A program made the translations under genes and the position numbers. This document shows, piece after piece, positions 1-11,649 of a stretch of DNA of 64,000 bases. Location of the stretch: assembly GCA_009760855.2 (NCBI GenBank), contig WPIO01000099.1, positions 379,501-443,500 of the forward strand, in the 5' to 3' direction. Source of the DNA: Cristatella mucedo. Its lineage: Eukaryota; Bryozoa; Phylactolaemata; Cristatellidae. The notes under the pieces are model-generated. The model ran no database searches, was not told where the DNA came from, and saw only the letters and a program-made list of their open reading frames with translations. Numbering within the stretch: the stretch's first letter is position 1; each line of letters begins with the position of its first letter.

Positions 1-50
1 CTCTGCTAGTAACCATAATAAGTAATACCGTCGCAACGGAGAGAAAAAGT

Positions 51-137
<87 letters not shown>
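51..137 (+). repeat. GA microsatellite
   Basis: A nearly uninterrupted GA dinucleotide run of about 80 bp. It generates spurious Arg-Glu and Ser-Leu open frames on the two strands, which are not genes. Confidence 0.98.
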
Positions 138-139
<2 letters not shown>

Positions 140-584
140 CAAAGAGAACAGGAGCATGCGAGCGGCGGAGCAGACTTACATAATCAGCTGAGCGCGGACG
201 CAGCGTCGTAGAAGCGAACCCCGTTGAAGTTTCGCAGAAGCTGCAGCGAATTGCAGTTAAGAAAGAAGCATCCTTAATCGGGTTCAAAAGAAAGGGAGAT
301 GTAGATAAAGAGTAATGCTCCACATTTCAGCACCCTCAGAGAAAAAAGAGCCGCAAGAGGACATCTGTCGGCAGCAGACTTTAAGCGATCGGCTGTACAG
401 CCGCCACTGAATGGCAATGTTCAGAGAGGAGACGCCGAGCGAACTCTAGTGCCTTCTACTTGCCTCGCGGCGCTGCTTTGATGGCTGCACAGAATCTCGG
501 CAGCTCAGCTATCGCGCGGGTTTGTGCGATCAGACGCGCGGCCTCGCGCTGTGAATCGGGCAGGGCCGACGGCTGCTTCCGTAG
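138..584. other. Unassigned non-coding stretch
   Basis: Moderately GC-rich sequence between a GA tract and a candidate membrane exon. I see no repeat family, RNA gene or convincing exon in it. Confidence 0.5.
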
Positions 585-817
585 AGCGCGAGGTGCGTCG
601 GCGTGTACCACTCTCTGCTTTTCTTTTGCGGGGCGCTTCTCCTACAAGCGGTGCTGGGTGGGTTTCTGGCGTTGATCACGTGCCTTGGAGTGGCGGCCGG
701 CGAGCGTTCGGGCCACCCTGCAGTTCAGCACAGTCCAGGCTTCGCCCGGGACGCTACTTTGCGGTGGGGCGCCGGCGAAATGTTGCCCGGCGAAGCGAAC
801 GGTGGGAGAAAGCTAAG
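585..817 (+). CDS. Candidate exon with a long hydrophobic segment, unknown protein
   Basis: An open frame runs from just after an in-frame TAG at 582. An AG at 583-584 preceded by a pyrimidine-rich stretch could be the splice acceptor. The translation has about 25 consecutive hydrophobic residues (LLFFCGALLLQAVLGGFLAL), which looks like one or two membrane helices, followed by a polar tail. There is no ATG before the hydrophobic part, so it would have to be an internal exon. A weak donor (AAG/GTTAAA) lies at 817/818. I recognise no family and found no neighbouring exons, so this may be a chance open frame in GC-rich DNA. Confidence 0.22.
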
Positions 818-1270
818 GTTAAAAGTTGTGCATTCGACGGGTACACGCGTTAAAATAGGCAGGATTATTGATCGTTGTGTTTAAAGTACTTCCGCAGGTA
901 GGGGCTGCCTAGATGACGCGTCAACACATGCGTTTGCAGTATCGACTTCCATCTTAACGCCGTTAGGCTTGGCTCGGCTTGGCTCGGCTCGGCTTTGACT
1001 CGGCGCCGATTTCTCTCTCATGGTTTGGTGCTACTACATCATCAAATCTTACGGGGTGGAATCAAATCGGTCGCCTGTCAAGCAGTGAAGCTATGTAGGG
1101 GCTCGTGCACACGATGGCTGGCGGCGCGACGAAGAATGAAGGTTAGAAAAAAAAGAAAGCGAGCTGTGGCACTGACGACGACGGCTGTATTGCATTATAC
1201 GCCGGCGCGGCAAGCGTGCGAGCGTACGTCCGGATTTAGCAGCCGCCGTGGAAGCAGCTCCGTAACGCGC

Positions 1271-1428
<158 letters not shown>

Positions 1429-1837
1429 TGGATAGCCTTCGTACAGGCCGACGCACTGGCAGAAAGTTTGTCGCTGCAGGACTAGCTGGTCACGCGACAA
1501 CTGCTGACCCGTTGCAATTAAATGCAGCTTAGTCTGCCGATACTGTCTAACTGCAGCGTCTAATGAGGTGGTACTCAGCTCGCCCGTTGGCCGGGCGCAG
1601 TGGTGTGAGTCCGGCTGGGGCGGAATGACATCGTGGGCGTGGCCACGCCCACAGCTACTCACACTTTCAGCCTATTTATTGTATAAGCCGATCGATCCAA
1701 ACCCTGGGTTGTGTCACATAAACTCCAGACCAAATGACCAACGACTGCGATGCGATGCGATGCGCTCGATTTCTATCGAGGCATTCACTGTTAGGTAATA
1801 TCTGTTTATGGGATGTGTGTTCGCCGTTGCAACGAAG

Positions 1838-1972
1838 CCGAGCTGGTTTGATCCAGCGGTCAAGGTGATCGGCCCGACCGAGGTCTGGCTGAGGTCGTCG
1901 GCTCGAGCCCCGAGGTATATGTGAAGTGCCTGAATGGAGATAAAGTTCTCTTAGGGTGCTATTCAAATGAAT
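1838..1972 (+). mobile_element. tRNA-derived SINE (family SINE-1)
   Basis: The 5' half carries tRNA-like promoter boxes: an A-box-like CAGCGGTCAAGGTG and a B-box-like GGCTCGAGCCCC about 45 bp later. The 3' half (GTGAAGTGCCTGAATGG, then GTTCTCTTAGGGTGCTAT) resembles the 3' tail of the LINE-A copies in this window, including their terminal hairpin. Related copies are at 9108 and 21788. The match to the polymerase III box consensus is partial, as expected for an old copy. Confidence 0.6.
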
Positions 1973-2627
1973 TATGTTATATTTGTTTTTCACCCGTTCC
2001 TACCGAGAAGACGCCGGGCGTCTGCATCTGGTGTGCATTGGCATTGCACTGTTAACGGTGCATATTACTCAACACTATAACATTTTAGAGAAATCAATTC
2101 ATTCATTCTTACGTTTCTTTTCGTTTGCTGCTTCTCAATCTTGTCTACAATGATGACAATGCTCCGGCGAACTCAATTTCTGTGGGTTTCGACATGGCGG
2201 CTCGCACGGGAATCCCGCGTCTTACTTAGCCTTCCGCATTAGAGCAGAGGATTGCAGACGTGGCCAAGCCGGCGTCGGTAGCGCCAACGCCCAGACAAAG
2301 AGAAAAGTCGGCGTCGGTTAGGAGGAAATTTGACAGTGTAATCACTCCTTTTGCTGAATTTATGAAGCAATCAAATACGGCCGCCTCCTAAGGTACCAAT
2401 CGTGTTTTTATATAGCCCAGTAAAAGTGATCCGACAGAATATATTAAATTCAGTGTAAGTTCAATAAATTCTTTTTCTAAGCATCAAACTAAAAAAATGA
2501 CTGCACAAAGCTTTGTAAATTCCATACGAAACCGGGTTTTATGACATATTCTGGTAAGGCTGTCATAGCAACTCATTTTATCTTCATTTGTCCTGGCTAC
2601 AGACATCTAGTGTTAAGTAAGTCATCT
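1973..2627. other. Unassigned non-coding stretch
   Basis: AT-richer sequence with no convincing exon, RNA gene or recognisable repeat. Confidence 0.5.
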
Positions 2628-2860
2628 GTAATAATAATAATAATAATATTGCACTTGATAAAGCGCCCTCAGAGAACTTAATCTCTTTCTAGGCGCTTTA
2701 CATTTGCTGCAAAGTGATATGCAATAGAATAGTAAGTAAAATCATGCATGAAAAACAAAGAAAATGAATGATATGGTAAGGGGTGACATGCACAGGGTCA
2801 GCATGCAAATGTGGTTAGTGGCAGCATCCACAGTGTCAGCACGCACAAGCACATCTAAGT
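2628..2860 (-). mobile_element. LINE-A 3' end, reverse orientation
   Basis: Starts with ATA/ATT triplets, then the reverse complement of the LINE-A tail (GATAAAGCGCCCTCAGAGAA, then CTAGGCGCTTTACATTTG). The LINE-A 3' untranslated sequence with its GCATGCTG-type repeats follows. No coding part is left, so this is a severely 5'-truncated insertion. Confidence 0.9.
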
Positions 2861-3714
2861 TGAAACGATGAATGAATGCGACCCTTAAGCGCTTTTAAGT
2901 ACGCGAATGTCTTCCGTAGTAACACAATCAATATTGGAGAAGGTGACCGAGTGAATTACTTTTAGTGACTTGAAAAAACTGCGCATCGTGAAATCGCTCG
3001 CTTGCTCCGCGTAGTTGAGAAGCTCATACGTGCACAAGTAGTACAAGTTGTAACGGATGAGAAAAGAAAGTTTAATTTAAGAATTGAACTCAATGACGTC
3101 ACTGACAGCTAGCTCGGCAGCAGACGAAATAGCAGCTGATCGCGAACTGCGCCCGTCTCTGCTAGCACACGCACAAAGCCGCGTGCCGAAGTCCTGCCAT
3201 GACGCATTTGCCGAGCTTCTTTAATCAGCGCCTGACCGGCTCGCCACTCTGGTCTGAGAGGCTTCAGGTGTGACCGCAGGTTCTACCGATGCCACGAATT
3301 TTGCGCCCACGATCGCAAGGTCGAAGACGGCGGCGGCGGCGGCGGGGGGGGGGGGGCGATTGACCACCAGATTCTTGTGAAGCGCCTTTCGACAGAGGCC
3401 TAAATAGCACTGGCTCGATCCGTCAGATCAACTAGGTCAGTTCCCTACCTTAGGGAAACATGTCAAAATACGCATTTAAACGGATGTTGGCCATCGGCGG
3501 GCGAGCCCTAACGTGTCTTGGTGATTGCTCCAGCAACGCCTGCCTAAGCATGATACTTGCACTTGCCTGCGTTGGCACGTACTGCACGTCGCGCATTTCT
3601 GCAAACCTCGGGTGCTGATTATCTTGCGGCGTGATGGGAAGCGCCTGAGAACCTGATTCGGTTCATTTGGGGCGCCGAAGCGAACGACCCGTTGCTGATA
3701 GGATCGTTAAATTA
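2861..3714. other. Unassigned non-coding stretch with a poly-G run
   Basis: Contains CGG repeats leading into a run of G at about 3343-3357. No exon or element recognised. Confidence 0.5.
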
Positions 3715-4418
3715 ACAGTGGCTTGTAAAAAATTTAACTAGCTCTTTAGTTCTGTCTCGGCTTGATTATTGTAATTCCCTATTGGCTGGGCTACCAAAGA
3801 AAGCTATTATGCCACTACAGCGGACTATGAATATGGCTGCAAGGCTGGTCTTCAAGTCCCAGCGGTTTGAGCACGTGTCACCTTTGCTGGAAGAGCTAGA
3901 ATGGTTGCCGGTTGAGCAAAGGATACGGAGCAAAGTTCTTACGCTGACCCACAAGGCCCGCCACGGCTTGGCTCCTTCATACCTAGCTGAACTGCTACAT
4001 CAGTTTCAGCCTGTTCGCGCCCTCAGGTCCTGTGTGGACACTAAATTAGCTGTCCCATTCCTCCGCTTAAAGACAGTTGGCGACAGAAGCTTTAGCTCTG
4101 CAGGTCCTAGACTGTGGAACTCGCTTCCACAATTCTTACGCAACGACAACTACTCTCGAACTGCCGACTATGGCACATCTTTTTCAGCGGTCCTGAACTG
4201 CTACTTCTATGCTACTCACTACCTCAACTGCTCTCCTAACTCTGCTATGCTTCCCACTTTCTCTTTGTTGCGTGAGACGAAGTCTGTTGGCTACCGAATG
4301 CGTACCGAAAGCCGCTTAGGCTGTGAGTGCGGTATACAAAACTCTCCTGCGTAACGCCCACATGGTCTTTATGACTTTGTGGAGTTACTGACGGAGATAC
4401 ATTACATTACACTGCACT
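3715..4418 (+). mobile_element. LINE-B 3' fragment (end of reverse transcriptase ORF plus tail)
   Basis: Encodes the C-terminal end of an L2/CR1-type reverse transcriptase ORF. The region with RLDYCNSLLAGLPKKAIMPL is followed by LEWLPVEQRIRSKVL and by a final LWNSLPQFLRND block. It ends in a tail containing GACGGAGATACATTACATTAC. The catalytic domain is absent (5' truncation). The coding frame is open over about 190 codons, so this copy is not very old. A near-identical copy lies inverted at 14145-14880, and others are at 38206 and 62327. Confidence 0.88.
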
Positions 4419-4639
4419 TACCTCTGGAACCACTAGTTAGTAATCGAATTTCCAAGACTGCGGTTCTCTTGCTTGTAAGCATCGTTTACACAACCCGCTC
4501 GCTTTCAGGACCTTGGCACTCCCACTTGAAACCGATGCGACGGCCTCTGCTGCGGAAGACGCCCGCCCGCCCTCCGCCGTCTTTCTTCACGAAGAATTAA
4601 TCGATGTAGTGCTGTTGCTAAGCTTCAGCGAGACCTAAT

Positions 4640-4880
4640 CAAGTAGCACTTCATCACCCGTTGATAAAAAGGTCAGATGATTCCACGGCCTCGCTTTCAT
4701 CGCGGCAGAAGAGCCTTCACAGCTATAACCGTCGCCTGCATCGGTCAATAGAGGATCACTGGCTGCCGGACTCCAGCAAAAGTGATCCGGGTCGTGCAGA
4801 GCGAGCACCCTACTCCAGTGGGTCAAGACCCAGGGGCGCGCAGCAATGGTTGCCACTAAGGGTTTTCCGCCGCTAGGCAT
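4640..4880 (-). mobile_element. Probable SINE-2 copy, diverged
   Basis: Shares with better SINE-2 copies (30100, 51428, 58800) the order: GGCAGAAGAGCCTTCACAG, then AGGATCACTGGC, then a GGGTCGTG-like stretch. Divergence is high and the ends are unclear. Confidence 0.4.
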
Positions 4881-5073
4881 ACGAGCCCGTTTCACGGGTT
4901 GCTGACCTCTGAGCTGACCTTGGCTGTGCATTTTTCACTCTCGGTCGCCCGATTCGGCTGCAAAAAATAAAGAAGCAGGCATGTCGCTTTACTGGTTGCG
5001 ACCCGAGCGTGCTCGCGCGTGCTCCCACGTACCGCGAATCATTCCGTGCCGACGGAAGTTTGGTAGATTCGGT

Positions 5074-5182
5074 GCATTCCGCCGTTCGTCAGGATGCTCT
5101 GGGCGGTGTCGCCATGAGACCGCTCGCTCAGCGAACGGAAGAGGATGAGATCCTGCGCGTCTGGGCTGAGTGGAAGCGACAG
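5074..5182 (+). repeat. 109-bp direct repeat, left copy
   Basis: Begins GCATTCCGCCGTTCGTCAGG and ends AGTGGAAGCGACAG, immediately before the first base of a truncated LINE-A. The same 109 bp occurs at 6843-6951 with two mismatches. Both mismatches are silent third-position changes (GGT/GGC and GCT/GCG) in the frame that is open through the right copy. Confidence 0.92.
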
Positions 5183-6640
5183 TTCACTCCACAGAGTCAG
5201 CATTGCTTAGGGTATACAACGACCTACTTAGGAATGCAGACATGGGTAGAGTGTCTCTGCTTGTTTTGCTTGATCTTTCGGCAGCTTTAGACACCATCGA
5301 TCACAAAGTTCTTCTAGAGCGCCTCTCATCTCGCCTGGGCATCACTGGCACTGCTCTGCAGTGGTTCAGGTCCTATCTCAGTGGGAGACTCCAGAGTATT
5401 GACGTGAATGGACAAAGATCATCTGAAGTACCTCTGAAATATGGAGTACCTCAGGGCTCCGTGCTAGGTCCGGTTCTTTTCACGGTTTATACTCTGCTTC
5501 TTGCTGATGGGATTGCCAAGCACAATCTAGGCTTTCACTTCTATGCGGATGACACTCACTTGTACCTTTGCTTTGATCCCTCCCAGCCTTCGAGCACCTC
5601 GAATTCTCTAAACTCACTTGCTGCACGCATGGATGACATCCGCACATGGATGGCAGCAAATTTTCTAAAACTAAACGATGACAAAACTAACTTACTAGTT
5701 ATGGGCAAACCCAGTGTGATTCAGAGATTGGAAAGGCTGTCTCTCAAAATTGGCTCTGCCAGCATATCTCCAGTTGAATCAGCTCGAAATCTAGGTGTCA
5801 TATTCCAAAGCGACCTCTCGTTAGACGACCATATCAGCTCCACGGTCAAATCTGCCTATTTTCAGCTTCATAACATTGCTAAAATTCGGGCTTGTTGAGA
5901 TAAGAATATCACGTCTAAGTTGGTACATGCATTCGTGACATCTCGTCTCGACTTCTGCAACTCACTGCTTACTGGCCTACCAGCATGTGCGATCAGGCGA
6001 TTGCAGCTGGTGCAAAACTCGGCAGCTGCACTTGTCTGCCGTGAGCTTCGCAGTTGCCACATTACTCCACTTCTCGCCGACCTGCACTGGCTACCAGTCA
6101 AGCAACGAATTGACTTCAAGGTTTTGTCGCTCACTTTTAGGTCCTTTCATTCTATGGCTCCAGCCGATCTGTCAGATATACTACCCCATCAGGCAAAGCA
6201 TCGTACCACTCGCTTTTCGGAATCCAACTGTCTAGAAATACCTCGTACAAACCTTAAATCCTTTGGAGACCGTGCATTTAGTTCGTATGCTCCCAAAGCC
6301 TGGAACTTTCTCCCAACCTGCGTCAGAACATCCCCTGACCTGACCACATTTAAAAGGAACTTAAAAACACCTATTTAGGACAGCATTTGGTGGGTCCCTG
6401 TGATTCGTCCTTCACGTGCTTATGCGTGCTGACACTGTGCATGCTGCCACTAACCACATTTGCATGCTGCCCTGTGCATGTCACCCCTAACCATGTAATT
6501 CATTTTGTTTGTTTTTCAAGCATGAATTTACTTACCATTCAATTGCAGTTCCCTTTGCAGCCAATGTAAAGCGCCTAGAAAGAGATTAAGTTCTCTGAGG
6601 GCGCTTTATCAAGTGCATTATTATTATTAATATTATTATG
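5183..6640 (+). mobile_element. LINE-A, 5'-truncated copy with RT domain and 3' tail
   Basis: L2/CR1-clade non-LTR retrotransposon starting inside the reverse transcriptase domain. Visible RT motifs are LDLSAALDTIDH (motif A; the best copy has AAFDTIDH), YGVPQGSVLGPVLF (motif B) and FYADDTHLYL (motif C with the catalytic YADD). LNDDKTNLLVMG follows. A TGA at 5896 splits the frame. The C-terminal [15 protein letters not shown] block and the [14 protein letters not shown] end follow, then a 3' UTR. The 3' end is the conserved hairpin at about 6567-6608 plus ATT repeats. Not capable of coding a full protein. Confidence 0.94.
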
Positions 6641-6642
6641 GA

Positions 6643-7287
6643 AAAAGTGCCGCGGCCGAGTGTGGCCTGTGCTCGCGATCTCGCATCCTCTCGCGCGGCC
6701 GAAAACGCAGTTCGCGAGCCGCACGTCGCCGCTCTCCCGAACGCAATCGGAGGCGAGCGGCGCTGAAACGAATTGAAAAGAAGCTACAGCGAGCTGCAAC
6801 AATCGAAGCTCTAGCGCACGCTCGCGCGCGAGCACGCCATCAGCATTCCGCCGTTCGTCAGGATGCTCTGGGCGGCGTCGCCATGAGACCGCTCGCGCAG
6901 CGAACGGAAGAGGATGAGATCCTGCGCGTCTGGGCTGAGTGGAAGCGACAGATCAATGACGTCAGCGATAATTCTAGGCGAAAGGCGCGCTATCGGTTTA
7001 CGGTTGGCAACGACATGCGCTCGACAGCGCCGACGGAAGAGGAGCGGGCCGAATGGCGGCAGCGAGGCGCCGCCACTCGAGGTGAAAGGGCAAACTGCTC
7101 AATATCTCCCACTCCAGCTCCATTTCGAGGTCTCGCGAGAGCGGCTGGGCGCATCCTCCGCATCTGCGCGTCGGTGCGCGCCCGGCCTACAGTTAAGGCG
7201 CGGGGTGGGTGGAGGCGGGTCTGTGCCGTGTGTGTCTCCGAATCTATCCGCCGCCGCAGAACTCGCATTAGGTCGAGGATTTCGTAG
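6643..7287 (+). CDS. Candidate coding exon, charged helical protein (unrecognised)
   Basis: A frame of about 215 codons is open from just after the LINE-A tail. The middle part is rich in Arg, Lys and Glu and looks like helical protein: RIEKKLQRAATIEALAHARA, then RTEEDEILRVWAEWKRQ, then NDMRSTAPTEEERAEWRQRG. An ATG lies at 6883. After about 7075 it turns Arg-rich and is probably no longer coding. A possible donor GAG/GTGAAA lies at 7080. The 109-bp stretch 6843-6951 is repeated at 5074 with only silent differences, which mildly supports real coding sequence. Exon boundaries and partner exons are unknown, and I do not recognise the protein. Confidence 0.4.
   Translation, partial: KSAAAECGLCSRSRILSRGRKRSSRAARRRSPERNRRRAALKRIEKKLQRAATIEALAHARARARHQHSAVRQDALGGVAMRPLAQRTEEDEILRVWAEWKRQINDVSDNSRRKARYRFTVGNDMRSTAPTEEERAEWRQRGAATRGERANCSISPTPAPFRGLARAAGRILRICASVRARPTVKARGGWRRVCAVCVSESIRRRRTRIRSRIS
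6843..6951 (+). repeat. 109-bp direct repeat, right copy
   Basis: Partner of 5074-5182. The two copies flank the LINE-A insertion, but about 200 bp of other sequence separates the LINE tail from this copy, so it is not a simple adjacent target-site duplication. Confidence 0.92.
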
Positions 7288-9107
7288 ATATTTCTGGGTA
7301 TACGAGTATTAGCGGTGAATTGCGACGGTTTGCCCCGACGGGGGGATCCTCTGCCTTGAGCCCGAGGGGGAATCGCTCGAGCACTAACTTCAGATAACAG
7401 AGAACTCAAACCGAAGGCTTTTTACCGGGGTGACGACAGAAGAGGCCGAAAGGGATCAAGACTTTCTATGCATACGAATTGAAGGCGTCGATTCGTCTGC
7501 ACAGAAATTTTCGAAATCTCTTCCGACTGCGCAATCATCACCTGCAAAGGCTTTGAGTTCGTTTAAATCGCAGCTGCGTATGCATGCCTGAATTTCCCGC
7601 CGCAGTCAACTAGTGCTTTAATGTGCTTTCCATGACTAAGTGTACTTAATTCAGTGGTTTATGTTAACAAGAAGTCATAATAATCGACGGCCCGCTGTAT
7701 CTTCTAGCGTGCTTTCTTGTGCGTGCTTTTCCGAGCATGACACTGCTGTGCTTGTGTTGTGCATGCCCATCTAAGCGTGACATATGAGCTACAGGAAACT
7801 CTCGTGCGTAACGCCCGCGTAGTCTTTGTGGCCATGTACACGAGACCTTGTTTTTGATTGACGCTTACTTATCAATTCGCTTGCAGCTGGGTATATAACG
7901 CCAGGATAGAGGTTTGGTTCTCTCAGTGCAGCATAAACCTACTTTCACTGTTATTACAGTTCGAAAAAAGACTAATTTTTGTCATCAAGCACGAAGTATA
8001 TTTTCATAATTCCTCATGCCTAAAATAAACAGAAAATAGCCATTTCATTCGTAGAAATTTGCACACGTGGTCACGAAATTCTTATTTTAAAAAAATTTGG
8101 CGGATTCACTGTTGGACACGGTGCGGACATTGTCGTTACACATATGGAATGCCTTGTGCCTCTACACGAATTAGCGAGCGTTAGGTGGACGAAACTGAGT
8201 AGTATTCGTTAACGCATAAGAATAAGTCATATTATTATTTTACAGTTTATATGCTAAATATTTTAATACATTACACTAAGTAGCTTCTGCCACAACGACT
8301 ATTCCTTCAGTCTGATCGAGACTGCAGGAATCGTCCGAAATCCGAATGAATGGCCTCTATTCGCAACCAGCGCATCCAAGGGCCTCAAGGACATGCTGCG
8401 TCGTAGAGAAACTACGTAGCCGTCACTACCTATGGCTCATTCTGTGCACCTCAAAGAGGACCACACCAAGATGTCAAGACGCTGCTTGCCGGGTACTTTA
8501 AACTATGGCGGTGACGGCGTGGAGGTCGCCGGAGGTCACTGGAGCAGGTACGTCACGATCGTGCCATATGTGATTGGACATCCGAGGTTTTGTAGAGAAG
8601 TTTCCCTGTTTTCTTTGCCTGAGGGGCAGCCGTGACACTAAGGCTCACAACCTATTAGGGACTGGGCGTAGCACACTTAGTTCGCCGTAGGAAAGCGTAG
8701 CATCAAGTGGGTGCCACTGGTAGACCCGCGAAAGATGCTTACGCCATCACTGCACAAAGGCAGAGATCATCGAGCGATTTGTCACGGCCGTAGGCGACGA
8801 TTCAGCAGCATTCAAACCTGCAAATTGAATTTAGAATTTTGAAAATGAATTAAAAAAAATTGCTTGAATTGCTTGAATGAATTTGAAAGAAAATTTGAAA
8901 GAAAATTTGAAAGAAAACTCATTTTCAAGAAAATTCAAAATTTCAAGCTGCTGAATTTTCAATTCAATTTCAATTTTCAACCTGTACAATTTCCGTCCAC
9001 AGCTGTCGGAGGCAAACGTGAAAGCGTGATTCTTTGTAGGGCCGCTGCTAAAGAAGTCCGTAATCGTCAGCAGCTGGATCGCACTCGTAGACAAACTATA
9101 AGCACGC
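7288..9107. other. Non-coding stretch with a LINE-B tail remnant and an A/T-rich simple region
   Basis: About 7795-7850 resembles the LINE-B end (AACTCTCGTGCGTAACGCCC, then GTCTTTGTGG). About 8815-8990 is low-complexity: AATTTGAAAGAAA is repeated three times with a 13-bp period, followed by partly complementary AAATTCAAAATTTC sequence. No convincing exon was seen elsewhere. Confidence 0.6.
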
Positions 9108-9250
9108 CTGTTAGGTCCGGTGGTTAAGGTGCTCGCCTAATACGACCGAGGTCAAGGTGAATGCATTTGATAACCGAGATTTTTGGATCGACCCGCATGG
9201 TATATGTGAAGCGCTGGAAGAGAGATTATCACCCAAATGGAACGCAGAAT
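9108..9250 (+). mobile_element. tRNA-derived SINE-1 copy
   Basis: GGTCCGGTGGTTAAGGTGCT is a tRNA A-box-like start and is followed by CGACCGAGGTCAAGG. The B-box region is disrupted by extra sequence. The 3' part keeps GTATATGTGAAGCGCTGGAA and AGAGATTATC of the LINE-like tail. Confidence 0.55.
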
Positions 9251-9684
9251 ATCCGTGAAAGGCCATATCCTTTATAATCGCCGTAAATCATTTAAAGAGA
9301 ATGCTGGAGCAGAGCTCAGAGGGGCAAAATAAGCCCTTCCCCCGGGACGTACTGGAAACGGAACGTTTTTACCAAAGACAGAGTAACTAAAACGTGATGA
9401 GGACTTTGTTTGGAACTTCTTCGAGAAAGAGATTTGAAGCATCTACAAGAATCTAGAAAATCTACTCTAAATTTCAAACAATTTTAAGCAGTAATTTTTG
9501 CATGACTTCAGAGCAAATATATTTTTATTTTAATTCGTTTGTTGTTTTTTTCTGATGATATGCGAACCAAAAGACGCGAATGTTTCAGTTTTTTTCATTG
9601 GAGATAGTTAACTTCAAGGTGATTAATGTCTCGGTCACAGTTGAAAAACTCTTAGAAAATGATGGCCATTTTCAAAACAACCGC

Positions 9685-9935
9685 ACTTATTTATGACAGC
9701 ATTTAGTGGCTCCACGTGATTCGTCCTTTATATACTTATGCGTGCTGACACTGTGCATGCTGTCACTAACCACACTTGCATGCTGACCCTGTGCATGTCA
9801 CCCAAAATCATGTTATTCATGTTGCTTATCAAGCATAATACCACTCACCATTCGATCGTGTTTCCTTTGGAGCAAATGTACAGAGCCTCGAAAGAGCTTG
9901 TGTTCTCTGAGGACGCTTTATCAAGTGTATTCTTT
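9685..9935 (+). mobile_element. LINE-A 3' UTR fragment
   Basis: Begins at the TTATGACAGCATTTAGTGG equivalent near the end of the LINE-A ORF. It runs through the 3' UTR (TTATGCGTGCTGACACTGTG) to the diverged tail hairpin (AGAGCCTCGAAAGAGCTTG, then TCTCTGAGGACGCTTTATC). Confidence 0.88.
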
Positions 9936-11044
9936 TTATTATCTGTCTCTTAAAAAATTGCAAGTATTTATTAACAATGAACACAAAATTGCGTTACATC
10001 GTGTGATAACGTTATACCTCTGGGCAGCCCGCAGATTGCACTTAGACGAGGCGGGGGGGGGGGTAGTTTCGCTCGCACTGGAAGCGACCATTCGAGGCTT
10101 GAGAGCTCAGACCTGGAGACCGTAGAATCGGTGGCAAAGCCCGGTCGAGTATTGGTTCGATTAAGATAAATACTGTAGGACCATTTTTCGCTCATTTCAC
10201 TTCCGCTCGGACTTCAAATGCCATCTACTTTCTTTCTTCTCGCAGCGATCGCTCGGGCAATAAAACTGGCCCAGGGCACTCTCTATCACATTCGCTCTCT
10301 CTCCCCACAGGTCTGTGGTAGAAGACGTTTGCGAATGCAAAGCCCAGCATCTAGGCTCGTTTGCAGCAACCGCTGCAAACTTCCGCCCGAAACCACTTCG
10401 CTCCGTCCTGCACTGGCTCCGCACACGGAGTAGCTCTTCGACTTCAAGGTCGAGCGTCCCGCTCCCAGCTTCCGCTTCTTTGAGCCATTCTTGCTGCTTA
10501 TCTGAAGTACTCACTCCTCTTCCGCTTCGGCTCTGGGCACCTCCCACCAAACTGGCTTTGACCGCGAGGCAAAATACATATAGTGAGAGCCTCAAGTTCA
10601 TCCCCGAGGCTCAATCAGTTAGTTTGGCTCATGCAGCGAAGAGCTCTGCTGAGCAAAAGTCACGACACGCCCTCTCTTGACACCATTTAAAGATGAGCTA
10701 AAAAAGCCTGATGTTTTTCACCGCGCACTTTAATGTGCACGTGTGAACCGTTCTGTATGTGCTTACGCGTGCTGCTATTTCATATGCTTTTTTATCATCA
10801 GTTAGCTGACGTGCTCCCGTTTCTAAACTACTGCGGGTAAGTGCCCAGGAAAATCCAATTACAGCGCTTTGTTATTACAGTAATTAAGTAATTAGTAATT
10901 AATTAATGAGTGCCAGCGGACGCTCAGACGTTGAGAGAGTAAGAGCTAGAAAAACGGTAGAGAACAGAGAAAGAGAATAGAGAAATTGCGCTGAACATTT
11001 TATTCGTTTGACCCGGCACATTTTCTAATAATAAACTAGTAATA

Positions 11045-11047
<3 letters not shown>
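9936..11047. other. Unassigned stretch with a poly-G run
   Basis: A run of G at about 10050-10062 sits in GC-rich sequence. Around 10650-10800 there is weak likeness to LINE 3' UTR sequence (TATGTGCTTACGCGTGCTG). No convincing exon. Confidence 0.45.

Positions 11048-11092
<45 letters not shown>
11048..11092. repeat. TA microsatellite
   Basis: About 22 TA units, followed by a short GT run. Confidence 0.95.
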
Positions 11093-11099
<7 letters not shown>

Positions 11100-11649
11100 A
11101 AATATGTGTATGTATATATGCGTATTCACTTGTAGATATATTAATATTTATTTATCTTATGTAGCCTTACAGGCTCCGTAATGGCAACCTATCCGAGGAT
11201 CTTAAATGAGGAACGTACAATCTCTGATGCCCAAAATTCGTGGCTGGATGGCACAGAGTCTGATGGTTAGCATCATCACCTCCTGGATTCTAATTTATGC
11301 ATGAACCAAGTCGTGACTCCCGGTTCAGGTTAATCTCTCATAAAACACGTGCTCTTGGCAGCCACCTACCTGCTCACGCGAATAAATGGATATGCTAGTT
11401 AAATAATGTAGAGTTTGATCCATGGACTGACTAACAGGGTTTCACAATAACGACGTTTTCGTAGCTCGTTTGATGACTCCTTTGCATAACCACACTTCAA
11501 AATTGCTGACGCTTACAAAAATCGACTATTTTCCCTAAAGCTCTCCATGTTCTAGTCACACTCAACGTCCAAGTTTTTGTGTAGTTGAGCAGGTCTTACA
11601 GCGATCATAATATTAGTTGACCGTAGCGCGTAGGAAATTTCGTGCCTAT

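Noticed and set aside
603-884. Signal-peptide protein starting at 603
   Set aside because: The codon there is GTG, not ATG; kept only as a low-confidence internal exon.
5074-6951. LTR retrotransposon with 109-bp terminal repeats
   Set aside because: The interior is a LINE with its own 3' tail; the repeats lack TG...CA ends and the right one is 200 bp away from the element.
8831-9127. Two overlapping frames rich in Phe/Lys/Asn on both strands
   Set aside because: Produced by the 13-bp AATTTGAAAGAAA repeat and its complement.
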